Positions 1 to 11,840 of a stretch of DNA of 64,000 nucleotides are shown piece after piece. The notes beneath the pieces were generated by a model. The model had not been told where the DNA came from. It did not search any database and saw only the letters and a program-made list of their open reading frames with translations. Numbering within the stretch: the stretch's first letter is position 1; every line of letters starts with the position of its first letter. Made by a program: the position numbers and the translations under genes. This stretch comes from Humulus lupulus (Eukaryota; Streptophyta; Magnoliopsida; Rosales; Cannabaceae), in contig NC_084799.1 of NCBI RefSeq assembly GCF_963169125.1, positions 105,353,143-105,417,142 of the forward strand. Direction: 5' to 3'.

Positions 1-191
1 TAGAAAATAAAGATGACTTGTTTTTCTAAGTATAGAAACCCGCTCTAATAATAAATAAAGACCTATATAATTTTTCATAAAAAGTCATAATAAATAGGTC
101 CGAGATATGTTTGTTTAGAATAAGTTTTTGCCTTAGAGCCTATTAGGAAAAGTTCTAACATGTTTCTTTTAACTGTTAGAACTCTGCTACG

Positions 192-3100
192 ATGTCTTTC
201 CGAAGATCTGCTCGCACCAACGGAAACGCCTCCAGCGATGTTCCAGCGACCAATGCGGTCCCTACCGTTCGCCGAAGGAGAGTGCGTGTTACTGCTCGCC
301 GCAACGCACCGGCACAGCCAGCTGACAACACTGCAGAGATTGCCAGACTACGACAGCAAGTCGAGGAACTTCTGCAGCAACAACGCCAACAGGCTCAATC
401 TCAGCCTCAGCCTCCGCCACAGCCGCAGCCGCAGCCACAGCCAATGGCCCCAGCACCCCAACAAGTTGGTCCGTATGGGGGATGGCCTATGACGAACTAC
501 GCTCCTTATCCTGTACAGCACATGGAGCCAGTGTACGAAAGGTTCCGCAAGCAGCACGCTCCGAACTTCGAAGGGACTACGGACCCCTTTGAAGCAGAAG
601 AATGGCTAAGGAATGTGGAGCCGATCCTAGCCCACATGAACCTCAATAATGCTGACCGCATATCCTGCGTCTCATCTTTACTCAAGAAAGATGCCAGGAT
701 ATGGTGGGATTTGGTCCAGCAATCCCACGATGCTGCCACTATGACGTGGACCCGATTTGTGGAGCTCTTCCACAAGAAGTACTACAATTCAGCAGTGCTT
801 GCTACGAGAGTTGAGGAGTTCACCAATCTGAAGCAAGGGAACTTAACAGTGGCGGAATATGCTCGTCAGTTCGATCGCTTAGCGAAGTTCGCAGCAGAGT
901 TGGTTCCAACCGACTATCTAAGGGTGAACAAGTTTGTTAGAGGACTTCGCCCGAAGATCGAGATGGGGGTTAAACTAGCAAACCCGGGAAACACTTCATA
1001 TGCCGACGTTCTTGAGACGACAATTGAAGTAGAAAGGTTGCAAGCCAACGTGAGCAAAGAAGAAGCCAGCAAGCCGGAACCTAGACAGCAGAGCCAACCT
1101 CAGGCCAGTCGGAACAACAATCAGTCCAGCAACAGTCAGTCCAACAACAACGGTAACGGACAGAAGAGAAGGCATCCTGACAACAAGCAAGTCGACAACA
1201 ATAAAAGGGCACGACCAAATAATGGGGGAAATAAGTCAAACTACGTGGAATACCCGTCCTGTGCCAAATGTCAGAAGAAGCACCCCGGAGAATGCCATGC
1301 CAACACCAAGGAGTGTTTCAATTGTGGTCAAGAGGGGCATCGCAAGAAAGATTGTCCTCAGCAAAAGCCGGAAGGAAAGAAGGACGAAAAGATGGTTCCT
1401 GCTCGGGTTTTTGCTTTAACCCAAGGAGAGGCGGATGCTAGCAACAAGGTGGTCACAGGTCAGGTTTCCATCCTCAATAAATTATATCATGTATTATTTG
1501 ATTCGGGAGCCACTCATTCGTATATTTCGTTAGGAATGATAGATAAACTAGACAAACCTAGTGAAAGATTTAGAACTAGGTTTGCAACCGAGTTGCCTTC
1601 GGGCAAAGTAGTTCTATCATCACGAATTGTACGAGGCGTACCAATCAAGATTGAGGACAAGGAACTAGAAGGAGACCTGATAGAGCTGGTGATCAAAGAA
1701 TTCGACGTCATACTAGGCATGGATTGGATAGCACGGCATGGCGCAACGATCGACTGCAGACGCAAGAAGGTGATGTTCGAGACTCCTGACGGCCAGAAAC
1801 TGTGCTTCATGGGACAAGCTTCAGGACTACGCACCCCGTTAGTATCATCTCTCAAAGCTCAGAGAATGATGGAGAAAGGATGTCAAGCATTCTTAGCCAA
1901 CATCACGAATGTGGAGAAGGAGACATCACTCAAAGTTGGAGATGTTCGAGTCATACAAGAATTTCCAGAAGTATTTCCCGATGACTTGCCAGGATTGCCG
2001 CCAACTAGAGAAATAGACTTCACGATAGAATTAGTACCGGGCACCGAGCCTATCTCTAAGGCACCATACCGGATGGCACCTACGGAACTCAAGGAGTTAA
2101 AGACGCAGCTACAAGAACTCCTAGACTTGGGTTTCATTAGGCCAAGCCATTCACCATGGGGAGCTCCGGTACTATTCGTGAAGAAGAAGGACGGAAGTAT
2201 GCGCATGTGCATAGACTACCGTGAGTTGAATAAAGTAACGATTAAGAACAAATACCCGCTACCTCGGATTGATGATTTGTTTGATCAACTCCGAGGCGCG
2301 ACTGTATTCTCTAAGATCGATTTACGGTTCGGGTATCATCAGCTCAAGGTAAAGGGGGAAGATATTCCTAAGACAGCCTTTAGGACTCGTTATGGACATT
2401 ACGAGTTCTTGGTTATGTCTTTTGGTCTTACTAACACGCCAGCCGCGTTTATGGACTTAATGAATAGGGTCTTCAAGGACTACTTGGATAAATTCGTCGT
2501 TGTGTTCATCGATGACATTTTAATTTACTCCAATGATGAAGTGGAGCACGAGGAACACTTGAGGATAATTTTGACGCGATTGAAGGAGCACCAACTCTAC
2601 GCGAAGTTCAAGAAATGCGAGTTTTGGCTCTCACAAGTGGCGTTCCTCGGGCACATCATATCGAAAGACGGAGTCGCTGTGGATCCATCGAAGGTAGAGG
2701 CCGTGAAAGATTGGCCTAGACCAAAGAACGCGTCGGAAGTAAGAAGCTTCTTAGGGCTAGCAGGTTACTATAGAAAGTTTGTAGAGGGCTTTTCTAAGAT
2801 AGCCACTCCACTCACCAACCTGACCCGGAAGCAACAAAAGTTTAACTGGAATGATAAGTGTGAGGAAAGCTTCCAGTTGCTTAAGGATAAGCTTTGCTTA
2901 ACCCCAGTACTTAGTGTCCCAACACCCAACGACAAGTTCGTTGTCTACTGTGATGCATCAAAGTTAGGATTGGGATGCGTACTGATGCAAAATGACAAGG
3001 TGATAGCCTACGCCTCACGTCAGTTAAAGGAGTATGAAAAACGCTATCCAACTCACGATATGGAGTTGGCAGCGGTGGTCTTTGCGTTAAAAATCTGGCG

Positions 3101-4832
3101 CCATTATCTTTACGGAGAATGGTGCGAGATTTATACGGACCACAAAAGTTTAAAATACTTCTTTACTCAGAAGGAGCTTAACATGAGGCAGCGCAGGTGG
3201 TTAGAGTTAGTAAAGGATTACGACTGCGAAATCCTATACCACCCGGGGAAGGCAAACGTAGTTGCCGATGCACTTAGCCGAAAAAGTTATGGGAACTTAG
3301 CAGCCTTATCCGGAATAGAAAAGCCACTACAGCAGGAGCTTATCAGTGCCGGAATAGAAGTGGTTGTAGGCAAGCTGGCTAACTTGTCTATCCAATCGAA
3401 TCTGCTAGAAGACATACAAAATGGTCAAAGACATGATGATTCGCTAGCAACGCACATGGATGCAGTCAGAGAAGGCAAGACTACAGATTTCTCAATATCC
3501 AGTCAAGGTTTATTGAGATATAAGGATCGGGTATGCGTGCCAGACGATCAAAGTATTAAGAAGACGATCCTAGAAGAAGCGCAAAACACCCCATACTCGG
3601 TTCATCCAGGGTCTACCAAGATGACTCATGACATCAAGGCAGTCTATTGGTGGCCAGGGATGAAGAAGGACATAGCGGAGTATGTATCTAAGTGTCTGGT
3701 ATGCCAGCAAGTGAAGGCGGAGCATCAGCGGCCTGCAGGATTATTGCAACCGCTTAGCATACTGGAGTGGAAGTTGGACGATATAGCCATGGACTTCGTG
3801 ACGGGTCTGCCAAAGACAAATAAGCAGCATGATTCTGCTTGGATAGTCATAGATAGACTAACCAAGTCGGCTCATTTTCTGCCTGTTAAGACTTCTTATA
3901 CGGCAGACCAATATGCAGACATCTACATCCAAGAGATTGTACGATTGCATGGAATCCCCAAGACGATAGTATCAGATAGAGGATCAGTGTTTACGTCAAG
4001 ATTTTGGAGAAGCTTACAGCAAGCCATGGGTACTAAGTTAAGTCTTAGTACAGCTTTCCATCCTCAGACAGATAGGCAGTCAGAGCGTACGATTCAGATT
4101 TTAGAGGATATGCTACGCGCATGTGTACTTGACTTCGGAGGATCGTGGAACAAGTACTTACCGCTGATCGAGTTCTCGTACAACAACAGCTACCAGTCGA
4201 CGATCGAGATGGCACCTTATGAGTTGCTATATGGAAGAAGGTGCCGATCACCGTTGCACTGGGACGAGGTAGGAGAAAGGCAGCTTCTAGGGCCCGAAGC
4301 TGTTAGGCAAGCTCAAGAAGCAGTAACGCTTATTAGACAGCGTATGCTTGCTGCTCAAAGCCGACAGAAGAGCTATGCAGATACCAAGCGACGCGATGTG
4401 GAGTTCCAAGTTGGAGATCAAGTCTTCCTGAAGATATCTCCTATGAAGGGTGTCAAGCGGTTCGGGAAGAAAGGCAAGCTCAGTCCCCAATTCTTAGGTC
4501 CTTTTGAGATATTGGACAAAGTGGGACTAGTTGCGTATAGACTAGCCCTACCGCCAGTACTAGCCGATAGTCACAACGTCTTCCACATCTCGATGTTACG
4601 CAAGTATGTGTCAGACCCATCTCACGTCCTTAAGTACGACACCATAGCGCTCCAGAAAGACTTAAGTTACGAGGAACGACCGGTTAGCATCCTAGATAGG
4701 GGGATGAAGCAGTTACGGTCCAAGAGCTTTCCTATAGTTAAAGTCCTATGGAGCAATAGTTCTGAACGCGAGGCAACGTGGGAGTTGGAAGAGGACATGC
4801 AGAGCCGGTATCCGGAGTTATTTGGTAAGTAA
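192..4832 (+). CDS. gag-pol: Intact gag-pol polyprotein of element A (1546 aa)
   Basis: One open frame encodes the full polyprotein. Residues ~110-265 are a retrotransposon Gag domain ([20 protein letters not shown]). A CCHC zinc knuckle ([14 protein letters not shown]) starts near residue 375. The aspartic protease motif LFDSGATHS is near 437. RT spans ~610-890 with catalytic FIDD at 772-775; RNase H begins near 915 (YCDAS) and has TDHKSLKYF. Integrase has D1201, D1262 and E1298, an exact D-x35-E spacing. A chromodomain-like tail (ATWELEEDM) ends the protein. The first ATG in frame after the leader is used. Odd residues: Gln1131 stands where the family has the first His of the HHCC zinc finger (His1138, Cys1168 and Cys1171 remain); Phe713 is in RFGYHQL, usually RSGYHQL; Arg1295 is in TDRQSER, usually TDGQSER. 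The frame is intact but activity is doubtful. Confidence 0.95.
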   Translation: MSFRRSARTNGNASSDVPATNAVPTVRRRRVRVTARRNAPAQPADNTAEIARLRQQVEELLQQQRQQAQSQPQPPPQPQPQPQPMAPAPQQVGPYGGWPMTNYAPYPVQHMEPVYERFRKQHAPNFEGTTDPFEAEEWLRNVEPILAHMNLNNADRISCVSSLLKKDARIWWDLVQQSHDAATMTWTRFVELFHKKYYNSAVLATRVEEFTNLKQGNLTVAEYARQFDRLAKFAAELVPTDYLRVNKFVRGLRPKIEMGVKLANPGNTSYADVLETTIEVERLQANVSKEEASKPEPRQQSQPQASRNNNQSSNSQSNNNGNGQKRRHPDNKQVDNNKRARPNNGGNKSNYVEYPSCAKCQKKHPGECHANTKECFNCGQEGHRKKDCPQQKPEGKKDEKMVPARVFALTQGEADASNKVVTGQVSILNKLYHVLFDSGATHSYISLGMIDKLDKPSERFRTRFATELPSGKVVLSSRIVRGVPIKIEDKELEGDLIELVIKEFDVILGMDWIARHGATIDCRRKKVMFETPDGQKLCFMGQASGLRTPLVSSLKAQRMMEKGCQAFLANITNVEKETSLKVGDVRVIQEFPEVFPDDLPGLPPTREIDFTIELVPGTEPISKAPYRMAPTELKELKTQLQELLDLGFIRPSHSPWGAPVLFVKKKDGSMRMCIDYRELNKVTIKNKYPLPRIDDLFDQLRGATVFSKIDLRFGYHQLKVKGEDIPKTAFRTRYGHYEFLVMSFGLTNTPAAFMDLMNRVFKDYLDKFVVVFIDDILIYSNDEVEHEEHLRIILTRLKEHQLYAKFKKCEFWLSQVAFLGHIISKDGVAVDPSKVEAVKDWPRPKNASEVRSFLGLAGYYRKFVEGFSKIATPLTNLTRKQQKFNWNDKCEESFQLLKDKLCLTPVLSVPTPNDKFVVYCDASKLGLGCVLMQNDKVIAYASRQLKEYEKRYPTHDMELAAVVFALKIWRHYLYGEWCEIYTDHKSLKYFFTQKELNMRQRRWLELVKDYDCEILYHPGKANVVADALSRKSYGNLAALSGIEKPLQQELISAGIEVVVGKLANLSIQSNLLEDIQNGQRHDDSLATHMDAVREGKTTDFSISSQGLLRYKDRVCVPDDQSIKKTILEEAQNTPYSVHPGSTKMTHDIKAVYWWPGMKKDIAEYVSKCLVCQQVKAEHQRPAGLLQPLSILEWKLDDIAMDFVTGLPKTNKQHDSAWIVIDRLTKSAHFLPVKTSYTADQYADIYIQEIVRLHGIPKTIVSDRGSVFTSRFWRSLQQAMGTKLSLSTAFHPQTDRQSERTIQILEDMLRACVLDFGGSWNKYLPLIEFSYNNSYQSTIEMAPYELLYGRRCRSPLHWDEVGERQLLGPEAVRQAQEAVTLIRQRMLAAQSRQKSYADTKRRDVEFQVGDQVFLKISPMKGVKRFGKKGKLSPQFLGPFEILDKVGLVAYRLALPPVLADSHNVFHISMLRKYVSDPSHVLKYDTIALQKDLSYEERPVSILDRGMKQLRSKSFPIVKVLWSNSSEREATWELEEDMQSRYPELFGK

Positions 4833-4834
4833 AT

Positions 4835-4868
4835 TTCGAGGACGAAATTCTTTTTAGTAGGGGAGAAT
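4835..4868 (+). other. Spacer hairpin and polypurine tract of element A
   Basis: Just after the gag-pol stop lies ATTTCGAGGACGAAAT (4833-4848), a perfect 6-bp inverted repeat with an AGGA loop. It is followed by the purine-rich GTAGGGGAGAAT that abuts the 3' LTR. The purine run is the expected primer for plus-strand DNA synthesis by reverse transcriptase. The small hairpin motif is familiar upstream of the polypurine tract in this type of plant chromovirus; its role is unknown. Confidence 0.75.
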
Positions 4869-5296
4869 TGTAGAGTCCAAGAACTTTACTTAGCTAATTG
4901 TTTAGTAGTATTATAGTATGTTTAGTGTTATCATTGTTACTTTGGATTTTTGGTTCAGACCGGGAGTTATTTGGACACTCATAGTAGTACTTATAGATTT
5001 TAAGTTTAACCTATAGTTTAAGAATATTAAGTATAACCTAAGGTTTGATTAATGTGACTGATATTAAGGATTATATTATTATATTATAAGGTTTAGACAT
5101 CAACCAATAGGATTTTAAGCACATGTTATGAATGGTAATTAAGGATTAAGTATTTTTGAGGATTAAATTAAATAAGGGTAAAATTTGAATGTTATAGGGT
5201 CAGTCAGCAGCCTTGAGTACGTTGAGGGCTTAGTCAAGGCTGTTTAATCCATTCAAACTTAGCTAAAAATGTGTAAATTCGTGTTCAGCGTATGCC

Positions 5297-5421
5297 GATA
5301 TATCGCAACTTTAAGGGGCGATATGTCGCAGCACGTAGAAACAGAAAACACGAATCGATGCACGGTCGCCTCGGGAACAAAGGTCCAGGCGATATATCGC
5401 CTATAGGGGGCGATATATCGC
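5297..5421. repeat. Four copies of a GCGATATATCGC palindrome in LTR A
   Basis: Copies lie at 5297-5306 (GATATATCGC), 5318-5329 (GCGATATGTCGC, one mismatch), 5389-5400 (GCGATATATCGC) and 5410-5421 (GCGATATATCGC). The last two are exact 12-bp palindromes. They sit about 200-300 bp upstream of the TATA box, where LTR enhancer elements are expected. Function is inferred from position only. Confidence 0.85.
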
Positions 5422-5604
5422 CTCCACCAGCATGAATTCAAATACTTTTGAATTCTTTTCCCTTCAGCCATTCAAACTCCTTCAACAGTCCAGCATCTTT
5501 TGAACGAGTCTTCAGCCTCTGCTGAACGATTATTCAAATGATTTTCACTTAAAAAGCCATTATTTTTATTCAAGTAAAATCAAGATATTTTCATTCCCAA
5601 ACTC

Positions 5605-5612
5605 TATAAATA
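5605..5612 (+). promoter_or_regulatory. TATA box of LTR A
   Basis: TATAAATA inside CTCTATAAATAGG, the usual plant Pol II context. It is the likely core promoter of the LTR; transcription would start about 25-35 bp downstream. Confidence 0.6.
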
Positions 5613-6176
5613 GGACCTAGTACCCAGCCATTATTCACCATTTGCTCTAAGTTCAGAGGCTGCTAGTGTTAAGTGAGTGTGAGAGTGTAAACACTTGGTT
5701 TGGGGAAAAACTATAAGCTTAAACATCATAAGCTTATCAAACACTTTGGGAAGTGAGTGCTATAGTATTTCGGTGGATGTTAGATTGATCTTACAATCTT
5801 TGAGGTAAACCCAAAACTCTAGTTCTTTTCTGTATTTTTATGTTATTTCCTTTCTCAAAACCTTCTACTCAGTCCCCTAACCTTATTCTTATTTTGGTTA
5901 GGGAATCCAAGCTTTTAAGCATATAAGTCGGTAAGTATGTTTTCTATGGTTTAGTCTTTCCATCTCTTTCATTTCATCTCCTTTCTTTAGACTTACTATT
6001 TCTTATGGTTTTAGGAGTGTTCCAACAATCCCAACTCAGTCCATAATCTCGGTAACTTTGGTAAGGAAAATAGGCTAGAATTAATATGTTATGTGCTTGT
6101 GTTATCTATATGTTTTATGTTATTAATGAGTTATGTTTTGTTATGAATATGTTATTGATGTGTATGTTGTAGGCTT

Positions 6177-6303
6177 GGGCTTATGCCCTATTTGACTAAC
6201 AAGACCCCAAAAAGATTGTGGGCATAAGCCTATTTAGCTGGTAGGACCCCACTAATCTCATGGGCATAAGCTTGTTTAGTCTATGGGACCCCAAGTAATA
6301 ATG
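6177..6303 (+). repeat. Tandem repeat (~42 bp x 3) in LTR A
   Basis: Three imperfect units of 42-43 bp begin GGGCTTATGCCC, GGGCATAAGCC and GGGCATAAGC, and each contains GACCCC. The unit start is itself a short inverted repeat (GGGC...GCCC). Similar GGGC-N-GCCC repeats occur in LTRs E and F. Confidence 0.8.
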
Positions 6304-6776
6304 GCCATTATAATAAGTGTATGTTATATGTGTTATGTTAAGTCTTTATGTTTTCTTATGAATTTATATGATTTTGTGTTAGATTTTTCCTTGCTGGGCA
6401 TTAGGCTCACTCCTTTCTGTTTATGTGCAGGAAAATAAGTTTAGAGGCGGAAAGATTCGTGACGCTTGGAGGATGTGTATCGATGATGAATGGAGTCAAG
6501 GGGCCGAGCGTTATTCGATTCGAGGATATAGTCTTCTTTTATGTTTTTATGGTTTTTATGTGTATTTTCCGCATTATTATGTAATGTCTTTTATATTTAA
6601 ATCATGTTTTGTTTTAAAAACAATGGGATCCCATAATCCTTCTTAGTATTCTGTTTCTTTGTAAATAACTCTTATTTTTCAAGTTACTCAATAAATTATG
6701 GTATTTTTGTAAAAATGTAAGTTTTATGTATAGTTTCGATAATGGTCCAATTAGTCTAGATTAGTGGGTCATTACA

Positions 6777-8268
6777 CGTACTACCAAAGAAGTCCTCTTA
6801 ATATATCATAAAATATATTTTTTCTTCGTCCTATTACATTACTTGGATTTTTGTTTCCAGAATTACTTAATTTTATTGGGATATTTTGCTTATAAATTGG
6901 GCTATCAAAATAATATAGTCCACATTTTTTTTTTCAATGCACTATAATAATAATTGAGGGTGAGCAATTGCCAACCCTCATCCTCAAAGCAGTTGTTGAA
7001 TTTAAAATGGAATCTTATTTATTATATTTTAAAAAATAAAAATAATTAATTTTTTTCACTTATAAAATATTATCCTCATATTTATAAAAAATTATCCTCA
7101 TATATGTTGTTATGTTGTTGATAGAATGATGCTAGTAATGCTCTGTCAAATAACACTTCTTTTGTTTTTTCATTTTGGCTATAATACCCGTTGAGTACGA
7201 GTAAAAATCTGTCTTAAGTTAGAATAACACAGTTGTATTAAAGTATGCATCCCTGTTTTAGTCAACTAAATTGAAAATACACACCGGCCATGATTTTTAT
7301 ACATCACACACATCATTTTCATTTTTCAGTTCTAACAAGTTATATATTAGGTGATTGTTGATGGAGTTTTATTTGAATATATAGCACTTAAATTAATTTT
7401 GATTTGTTTGTTTTTTAATGGTGAGTCAATAAAATCATTACATGAGTATATTATTTGCACATATTACAAAATTTCGGCTAGGTATATGTTGAAATTATCT
7501 AATAATAAAACTAATTAGCAATCAACACACACAATTGACTAGCATGACTACTGTTATCATGATATCCAAGAATTTGAGAGGTTTTATTGACTCGTTATTA
7601 TAAGGCTTATATTTTTTTTGTTTTGCATATGTGGTATATATGAGTTTTTTTTTCTACTTTTCTTTCCTTCTAGAGTATAGACCCACTAAGCTACCGAGAA
7701 ACTTCGCTATATACAACAAATAACTTACCACTTCATATTATATGTATATCTTAGTTCATAGAATATTCAGTCACAGACAATTTTTTTTACACGTGCTTAT
7801 ATTCTTTGTTAGGTAATGGAAGTTAGAAAACTGAAGCAATTAAGACAAGTACTAGGCAACTGATCAAATGTCAATATTTGGACTTTTTCCATCAAATGTT
7901 TCCTTAGCTAATTTTCAACTTTGAAGGAAATCTATCGTCTTCTTACATAAATATGTATATAATATATACAAATAAATGGAAGGTAATCTACCAAATAAAT
8001 AGAGAAACTACTATTTGCACAAATTAAGGATATATACAAGTTTGGTATTAAAGTATCAAGTAAAATATTTGAAATTTTATCCCAGTAAATTATTTAAATT
8101 TTTTTAAAAATTGGTGAAATAATAATTATAACTACAATGTACACAATTATTTAAAAAATTATGATTATAACTATCTACGTACCGTGAACACAAAAAGGTA
8201 CACCGATAGTCCATTTTAAAAAAACTACTTAAGAATTACCCTAAATGTATATATATATATAATATGTA
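6777..8268. other. AT-rich DNA without a recognisable gene
   Basis: About 1.5 kb between elements A and B. It is AT-rich with runs of A and T and a short TA tract near 8249-8262. I find no long open frame, no TG...CA repeat pair and no RNA gene. It is probably old intergenic DNA or an unrecognisable transposon remnant. Confidence 0.6.
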
Positions 8269-8273
8269 TGTAT

Positions 8274-9153
8274 TGTTATCCAGATTTCCGGATAGCGTTT
8301 AGATGGATAGCCTCGGGGAAGCAGAATTATCAAAATCTTTCACGAAGGGTGACCAGGGCTCGCGGATGAACAGAAAGGCTTCGCCTCTCCCGTTTAGTGT
8401 CTAGCACACTCTTTCAAGCAACCGCGACCCGGAAGCTCGTCAATTCTCCCGGACTCCCGAAGGGATATCCTTCGGGGAAGGTCCTTCCAGGAGAAGCACT
8501 TCAGGTTACCTTCGCGGATACAGTTCCGTGCCTCGCACGGAAGAAGACCAAGCGGTCGAGTCACGGAGGAGGCATAGTTGAAATGATACTCACCTGACAC
8601 AGGATCCCGCCTGACAGGTCAAGGCCGCACACATCCTAGCATGCCTAAAAGTGCCTTTTCGCCTACTGTTCCGCTGACAGCCTGGAAAAGACAGCTGCTT
8701 TTTGACATTCCCCATATTTTCATGTAATTATACCTACGTAGAGCCTTGTAGCCATGCTACTACGGTAATTGTATCCCCTATTTACGGCTGGTGTAATTAA
8801 GACTCATGGGGGCAGAGTAAAACCCTAATCCAAAACCCTAGCTATAAAGACCTCCTCATTTTACGATAGGAGAGAGGCCAAGAAAGGACAGAGCAAGAAC
8901 TCTGCCAAAAATCTCTCTAGCTTCATCTTCTTCAAGAGAACCCGAGAGAAACATTGTGAGTTTGTGAGGTTCTTATACACCAGCCATTTTACTGTAATTC
9001 TCTACAAGTATAATAACATCGACTCGTGGACTAGGGCTCGTTAACGCCTGAACCACGTAAAAAACCTGTTTGTCTATTTATATTTCTGCACTTCTACAGT
9101 TCTTATCTTTTTATTATTTTTTTTGTATTCGTTTCCGAAAAACTCGGTAAACA
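8274..9153 (+). repeat. 5' LTR of element B (880 bp)
   Basis: Begins TGTTATCCAG and ends CTCGGTAAACA. It has TATAAAG at 8843-8849, about 310 bp from its 3' end. Short open frames on both strands near 8394-8600 occur identically in the 3' LTR and show no protein domain. Confidence 0.95.
8843..8849 (+). promoter_or_regulatory. TATA box of 5' LTR B
   Basis: TATAAAG follows a pair of AACCCTA motifs (telo-box-like) in the LTR. It is the best core-promoter candidate; the same sequence is present in the 3' LTR near 22460. Confidence 0.6.
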
Positions 9154-9156
9154 TTT

Positions 9157-9175
9157 TGGTGCTTTCATTGAGAGC
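9157..9175 (+). other. Primer-binding site of element B
   Basis: TGGTGCTTTCATTGAGAGC begins three bases after the 5' LTR. TGG pairs with the universal tRNA 3' CCA. The identical 19 bases occur at the equivalent place in element C. I cannot assign the tRNA from memory. Confidence 0.8.
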
Positions 9176-9845
9176 TGTAGGGAGTTGTTAGTCAGCTCTT
9201 TTTCTGTGTACGTTTTTTGTATTCACTCCGTACTAAAAAGATGGTGACTACGAGAAAATCCGCGATTGACAAGAATGCTAGGGTCAACCCCGATACTATG
9301 ATGGAAGATGCGGTACAAAACGAACCCTCGACAGCCCAGACCGAAGGAGAAAGTACCCACGACTCGGACTACCAAGGTGAGGACCCGACATCCCGCCAGG
9401 ATCGGGTCAGTACTGAAGATACGACATACTTAGAAAACGAAGAAGTGTATGTCCGAGACGGTTACTACAAAGACGGCTACTACTACGAGAAGGATCCAGA
9501 ATGGCCCAAGTAGCCGAAGAACTGGTGGCCACTAAGGCCAAGCTTGCTGAGCAGGAGCGCGTCTCCGAAAAAATGCAGCGCATGATGGAGCGCCTCCAAA
9601 GCAAGTTCGGAGATCTAGGCGACTCGGACGAGGACGCCTCTGTTTTAGGTGGTGCTGATGCCACCATGCCGGACCATCCAAAGCCGCCCCTAACAAGGGC
9701 AAAGAAAAAGTTGGGGAGCCTGTGCGCACTAACGCCCCTGCACCTCCTAAAGGCGTGAATCACCAGGCCGACTGCCCCCCCCCGCGCGCAGAAGGTCTCT
9801 GGCGCTCCTAAGCCCACACGTCCTTCAGCCCCAAGGGGGCACTCT

Positions 9846-11840
9846 GTGCCTAAAGGGCCCGGTGCTAAGGCACCCAGGCCTAGGGGAAGGAACAACCGCC
9901 CCAGTGATTCCGTCAACCAGGACGGTCGGGCTGCGGACACGCACTCCGAAGATAGCTGGTCCACGGTGGGCCTAAGAAGAAGGTTGGAGGCCAAGTATGA
10001 AAAGGCCAAAGGAGAAAAGGCCCGGCCTCGCGGAGATGACCTGCGAAATCATCTCAACGACAAGCTCCGGGGACGTGACCTCCCGGAGAGCGATACAAAG
10101 AGGCTCGAGGAACAGATCGCTGCCTTGACCAAGCTGGTCCGGAAGCAAAGTGGGGCCCTGTCAGACTCTGAGGAGGAAGACCCGGAACCATGTATTCGGA
10201 GGATCGCGGAAACGCCCCTCCCGGAGAACTTCAAAATGCCTCATATAGAATTATATGAGGGGAGGACAGACCCGCGCACCCATCTAGCTAAATACAACAA
10301 GATGAGACAATTGGCGCGCGTCAGTGAGGATGCCAAATGCATGTGCTTCTCACTCACCCTTACCAAGTCCGTGGAGGACTGGTGGAAAATATTAGCTCCT
10401 GGATCCATCCACAGTTGGAAGGAGCTACAGTCCGCGTTCAGGAGGCAGTTCATTGCTGCCCGGGACCACGACATGGAGGTTGGTTCCTTAACCAACATCA
10501 AGAAGCTACCCAATGAGAGCCTCAAAGCTTTCATTCAAAGAATGATGGAAGCTGCTGCTAAGACCAAGGTCAGCGATGACATGAAGCTGATCGCCCTTCA
10601 ATCGGGGCTTACCGTCGGCTCCCTGCTATGGGGGGAAATGCAAAGGAGACGGGCAGAAACTCTATCCGAATTCATGTCAAAAGCTCAGGGAATCATCAAC
10701 CTTGAGGATGCCTACCAACAGGCCTTTGGAGTTCCCCCAGCTCCGACGCCCTCCGTGACTGCGCCGAGCTTTGCTTCGCAAGCTCCCGCACCAGCCCTCA
10801 CATTTCCAGGAGCCCGGTTCACTCCAAGCGTGTATGGGCCTTCCACGTCTGCTCAGACGCCGAGTCAAACCCATTTCTCTGGGTACGGAGCTGTACAAAC
10901 TGGATGTAGTATCGCTCCCGGCCCGTCGCAACCGCAAGCGGAAGGCCCAGAACAAAATCTGAGCCAATCGCGGAATAAACGAGGCGGAAGAAACTCCAAC
11001 CGGGGGGACCACTCAAAGAAACCCCGGAAGGACTATGAGCCCAAGTTCACGGAGTACACCAGTTTGATAGACTCACGAGAGAATGTCTATCGGGCGACCT
11101 GTAATATGGTCAACTACAGGAAGCCCCCGAAAGTGTCTCACGGAGGAAGGCGTCTGCGAGACTCCAATAAGAGGTGTGAGTTCCACGGAGACGTGGGGCA
11201 CACCACAAACGAATGCCTTCAGCTGAAGGATGAGATCGAGTCCCTGGCAAGAGCGGGACACCTCGGTCAATGGGTGAGGATACCCATAATCTATCCCGGA
11301 CAGGGAGTAGTTCACGGAGCTGCGTACTCTCCGGGACAGAGGGGGACCGCTAGCTCTCCCGGAGCCGGTCACCCCCAAGCTCCTGGATCTCAGTTCCCGA
11401 CGCTTCCTGTTCCGACCTCTCCGACACCCATTGCCATGTTGGCTCCAGGACCCGGAAACCCATATCTGCCTGGCCTTGCTCCGCCATTCGTTGATGGACA
11501 CGTAGCCACCATTTCCGGAGGACCGCACCTTGCTGGAAGCACCCGCAACTCCCAGAAAAGGCACTTGAGGGAGTTAGAACCAACCGGGGAGATGTGCGCC
11601 ATGGTTCAGTCACCTGCTCAGCGTCCCCGAATGATGGATCTTCCCATCACCTTCACGGAAGATGATGCCCGACATGTGCACTTCCCCCACAACGATCCCC
11701 TCATCGTGGAAGCCCAGATCGCCAATAAGCAGGTATCACGGATCCTAGTCGATAATGGAAGCTCCGTAAACATCCTCTTCAAAGCTGCCTTCCACGCGAT
11801 CGGATTAACCGAGACAGATCTGACCCCATGCCCCATCTAG
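9846..11840 (+). CDS. gag: Gag and start of protease, element B (664-codon open segment)
   Basis: Retrotransposon Gag domain lies at residues ~125-290 ([27 protein letters not shown]). A proline/glycine-rich linker follows. A C-x2-H-x4-H-x4-C knuckle ([14 protein letters not shown]), typical of Tat Gag proteins in place of CCHC, precedes LKDEIESL. The segment ends in the protease active-site region ([13 protein letters not shown]), where Asn replaces the usual Thr/Ser after the catalytic Asp. TAG 11838 stops it; the frame continues as protease beyond. At 10767-10786 the coding DNA contains a 20-nt core that also occurs in the 3' tandem array of the same element. Confidence 0.9.
   Translation: MPKGPGAKAPRPRGRNNRPSDSVNQDGRAADTHSEDSWSTVGLRRRLEAKYEKAKGEKARPRGDDLRNHLNDKLRGRDLPESDTKRLEEQIAALTKLVRKQSGALSDSEEEDPEPCIRRIAETPLPENFKMPHIELYEGRTDPRTHLAKYNKMRQLARVSEDAKCMCFSLTLTKSVEDWWKILAPGSIHSWKELQSAFRRQFIAARDHDMEVGSLTNIKKLPNESLKAFIQRMMEAAAKTKVSDDMKLIALQSGLTVGSLLWGEMQRRRAETLSEFMSKAQGIINLEDAYQQAFGVPPAPTPSVTAPSFASQAPAPALTFPGARFTPSVYGPSTSAQTPSQTHFSGYGAVQTGCSIAPGPSQPQAEGPEQNLSQSRNKRGGRNSNRGDHSKKPRKDYEPKFTEYTSLIDSRENVYRATCNMVNYRKPPKVSHGGRRLRDSNKRCEFHGDVGHTTNECLQLKDEIESLARAGHLGQWVRIPIIYPGQGVVHGAAYSPGQRGTASSPGAGHPQAPGSQFPTLPVPTSPTPIAMLAPGPGNPYLPGLAPPFVDGHVATISGGPHLAGSTRNSQKRHLRELEPTGEMCAMVQSPAQRPRMMDLPITFTEDDARHVHFPHNDPLIVEAQIANKQVSRILVDNGSSVNILFKAAFHAIGLTETDLTPCPI

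Larger units (their letters stand above)
1..6776 (+). mobile_element. Element A: Ty3/gypsy chromovirus-type LTR retrotransposon, 5' LTR outside the window
   Basis: The window opens inside the untranslated leader of a + strand LTR retrotransposon: no LTR end or primer-binding site is visible in bases 1-191. It holds a single gag-pol frame (192-4832), a short spacer with a polypurine tract, and a complete 3' LTR (4869-6776). The domain order Gag, zinc knuckle, protease, RT, RNase H, integrase, chromodomain is that of Ty3/gypsy chromoviruses; the large Gag, ~1.9 kb LTR and C-terminal chromodomain suggest the Tekay/Del branch (family knowledge, from memory). It is the least damaged element here. 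Because the 5' LTR is missing, neither LTR divergence nor the target duplication can be checked; the five bases after the 3' LTR are CGTAC. Confidence 0.92.
4869..6776 (+). repeat. 3' LTR of element A (~1.9 kb)
   Basis: It starts TGTAGAGTCC directly after the polypurine tract and ends GGGTCATTACA, giving the standard TG...CA ends. It contains a TATA box (TATAAATA at 5605-5612), a cluster of four palindromes (5297-5421), and a three-copy tandem repeat (6177-6303). Short open frames inside (for example 6425-6646) lack recognisable domains and are taken as chance. Confidence 0.9.

Noticed and set aside
6425..6646. 73-codon frame in the LTR of A
   Set aside because: Non-coding LTR region, no recognisable domain.
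8394..8600. Open frames on both strands inside the LTR of B (also near 22011-22340)
   Set aside because: They lie in LTR control sequence, overlap each other on opposite strands, and show no domain; duplication in both LTRs explains their apparent conservation.
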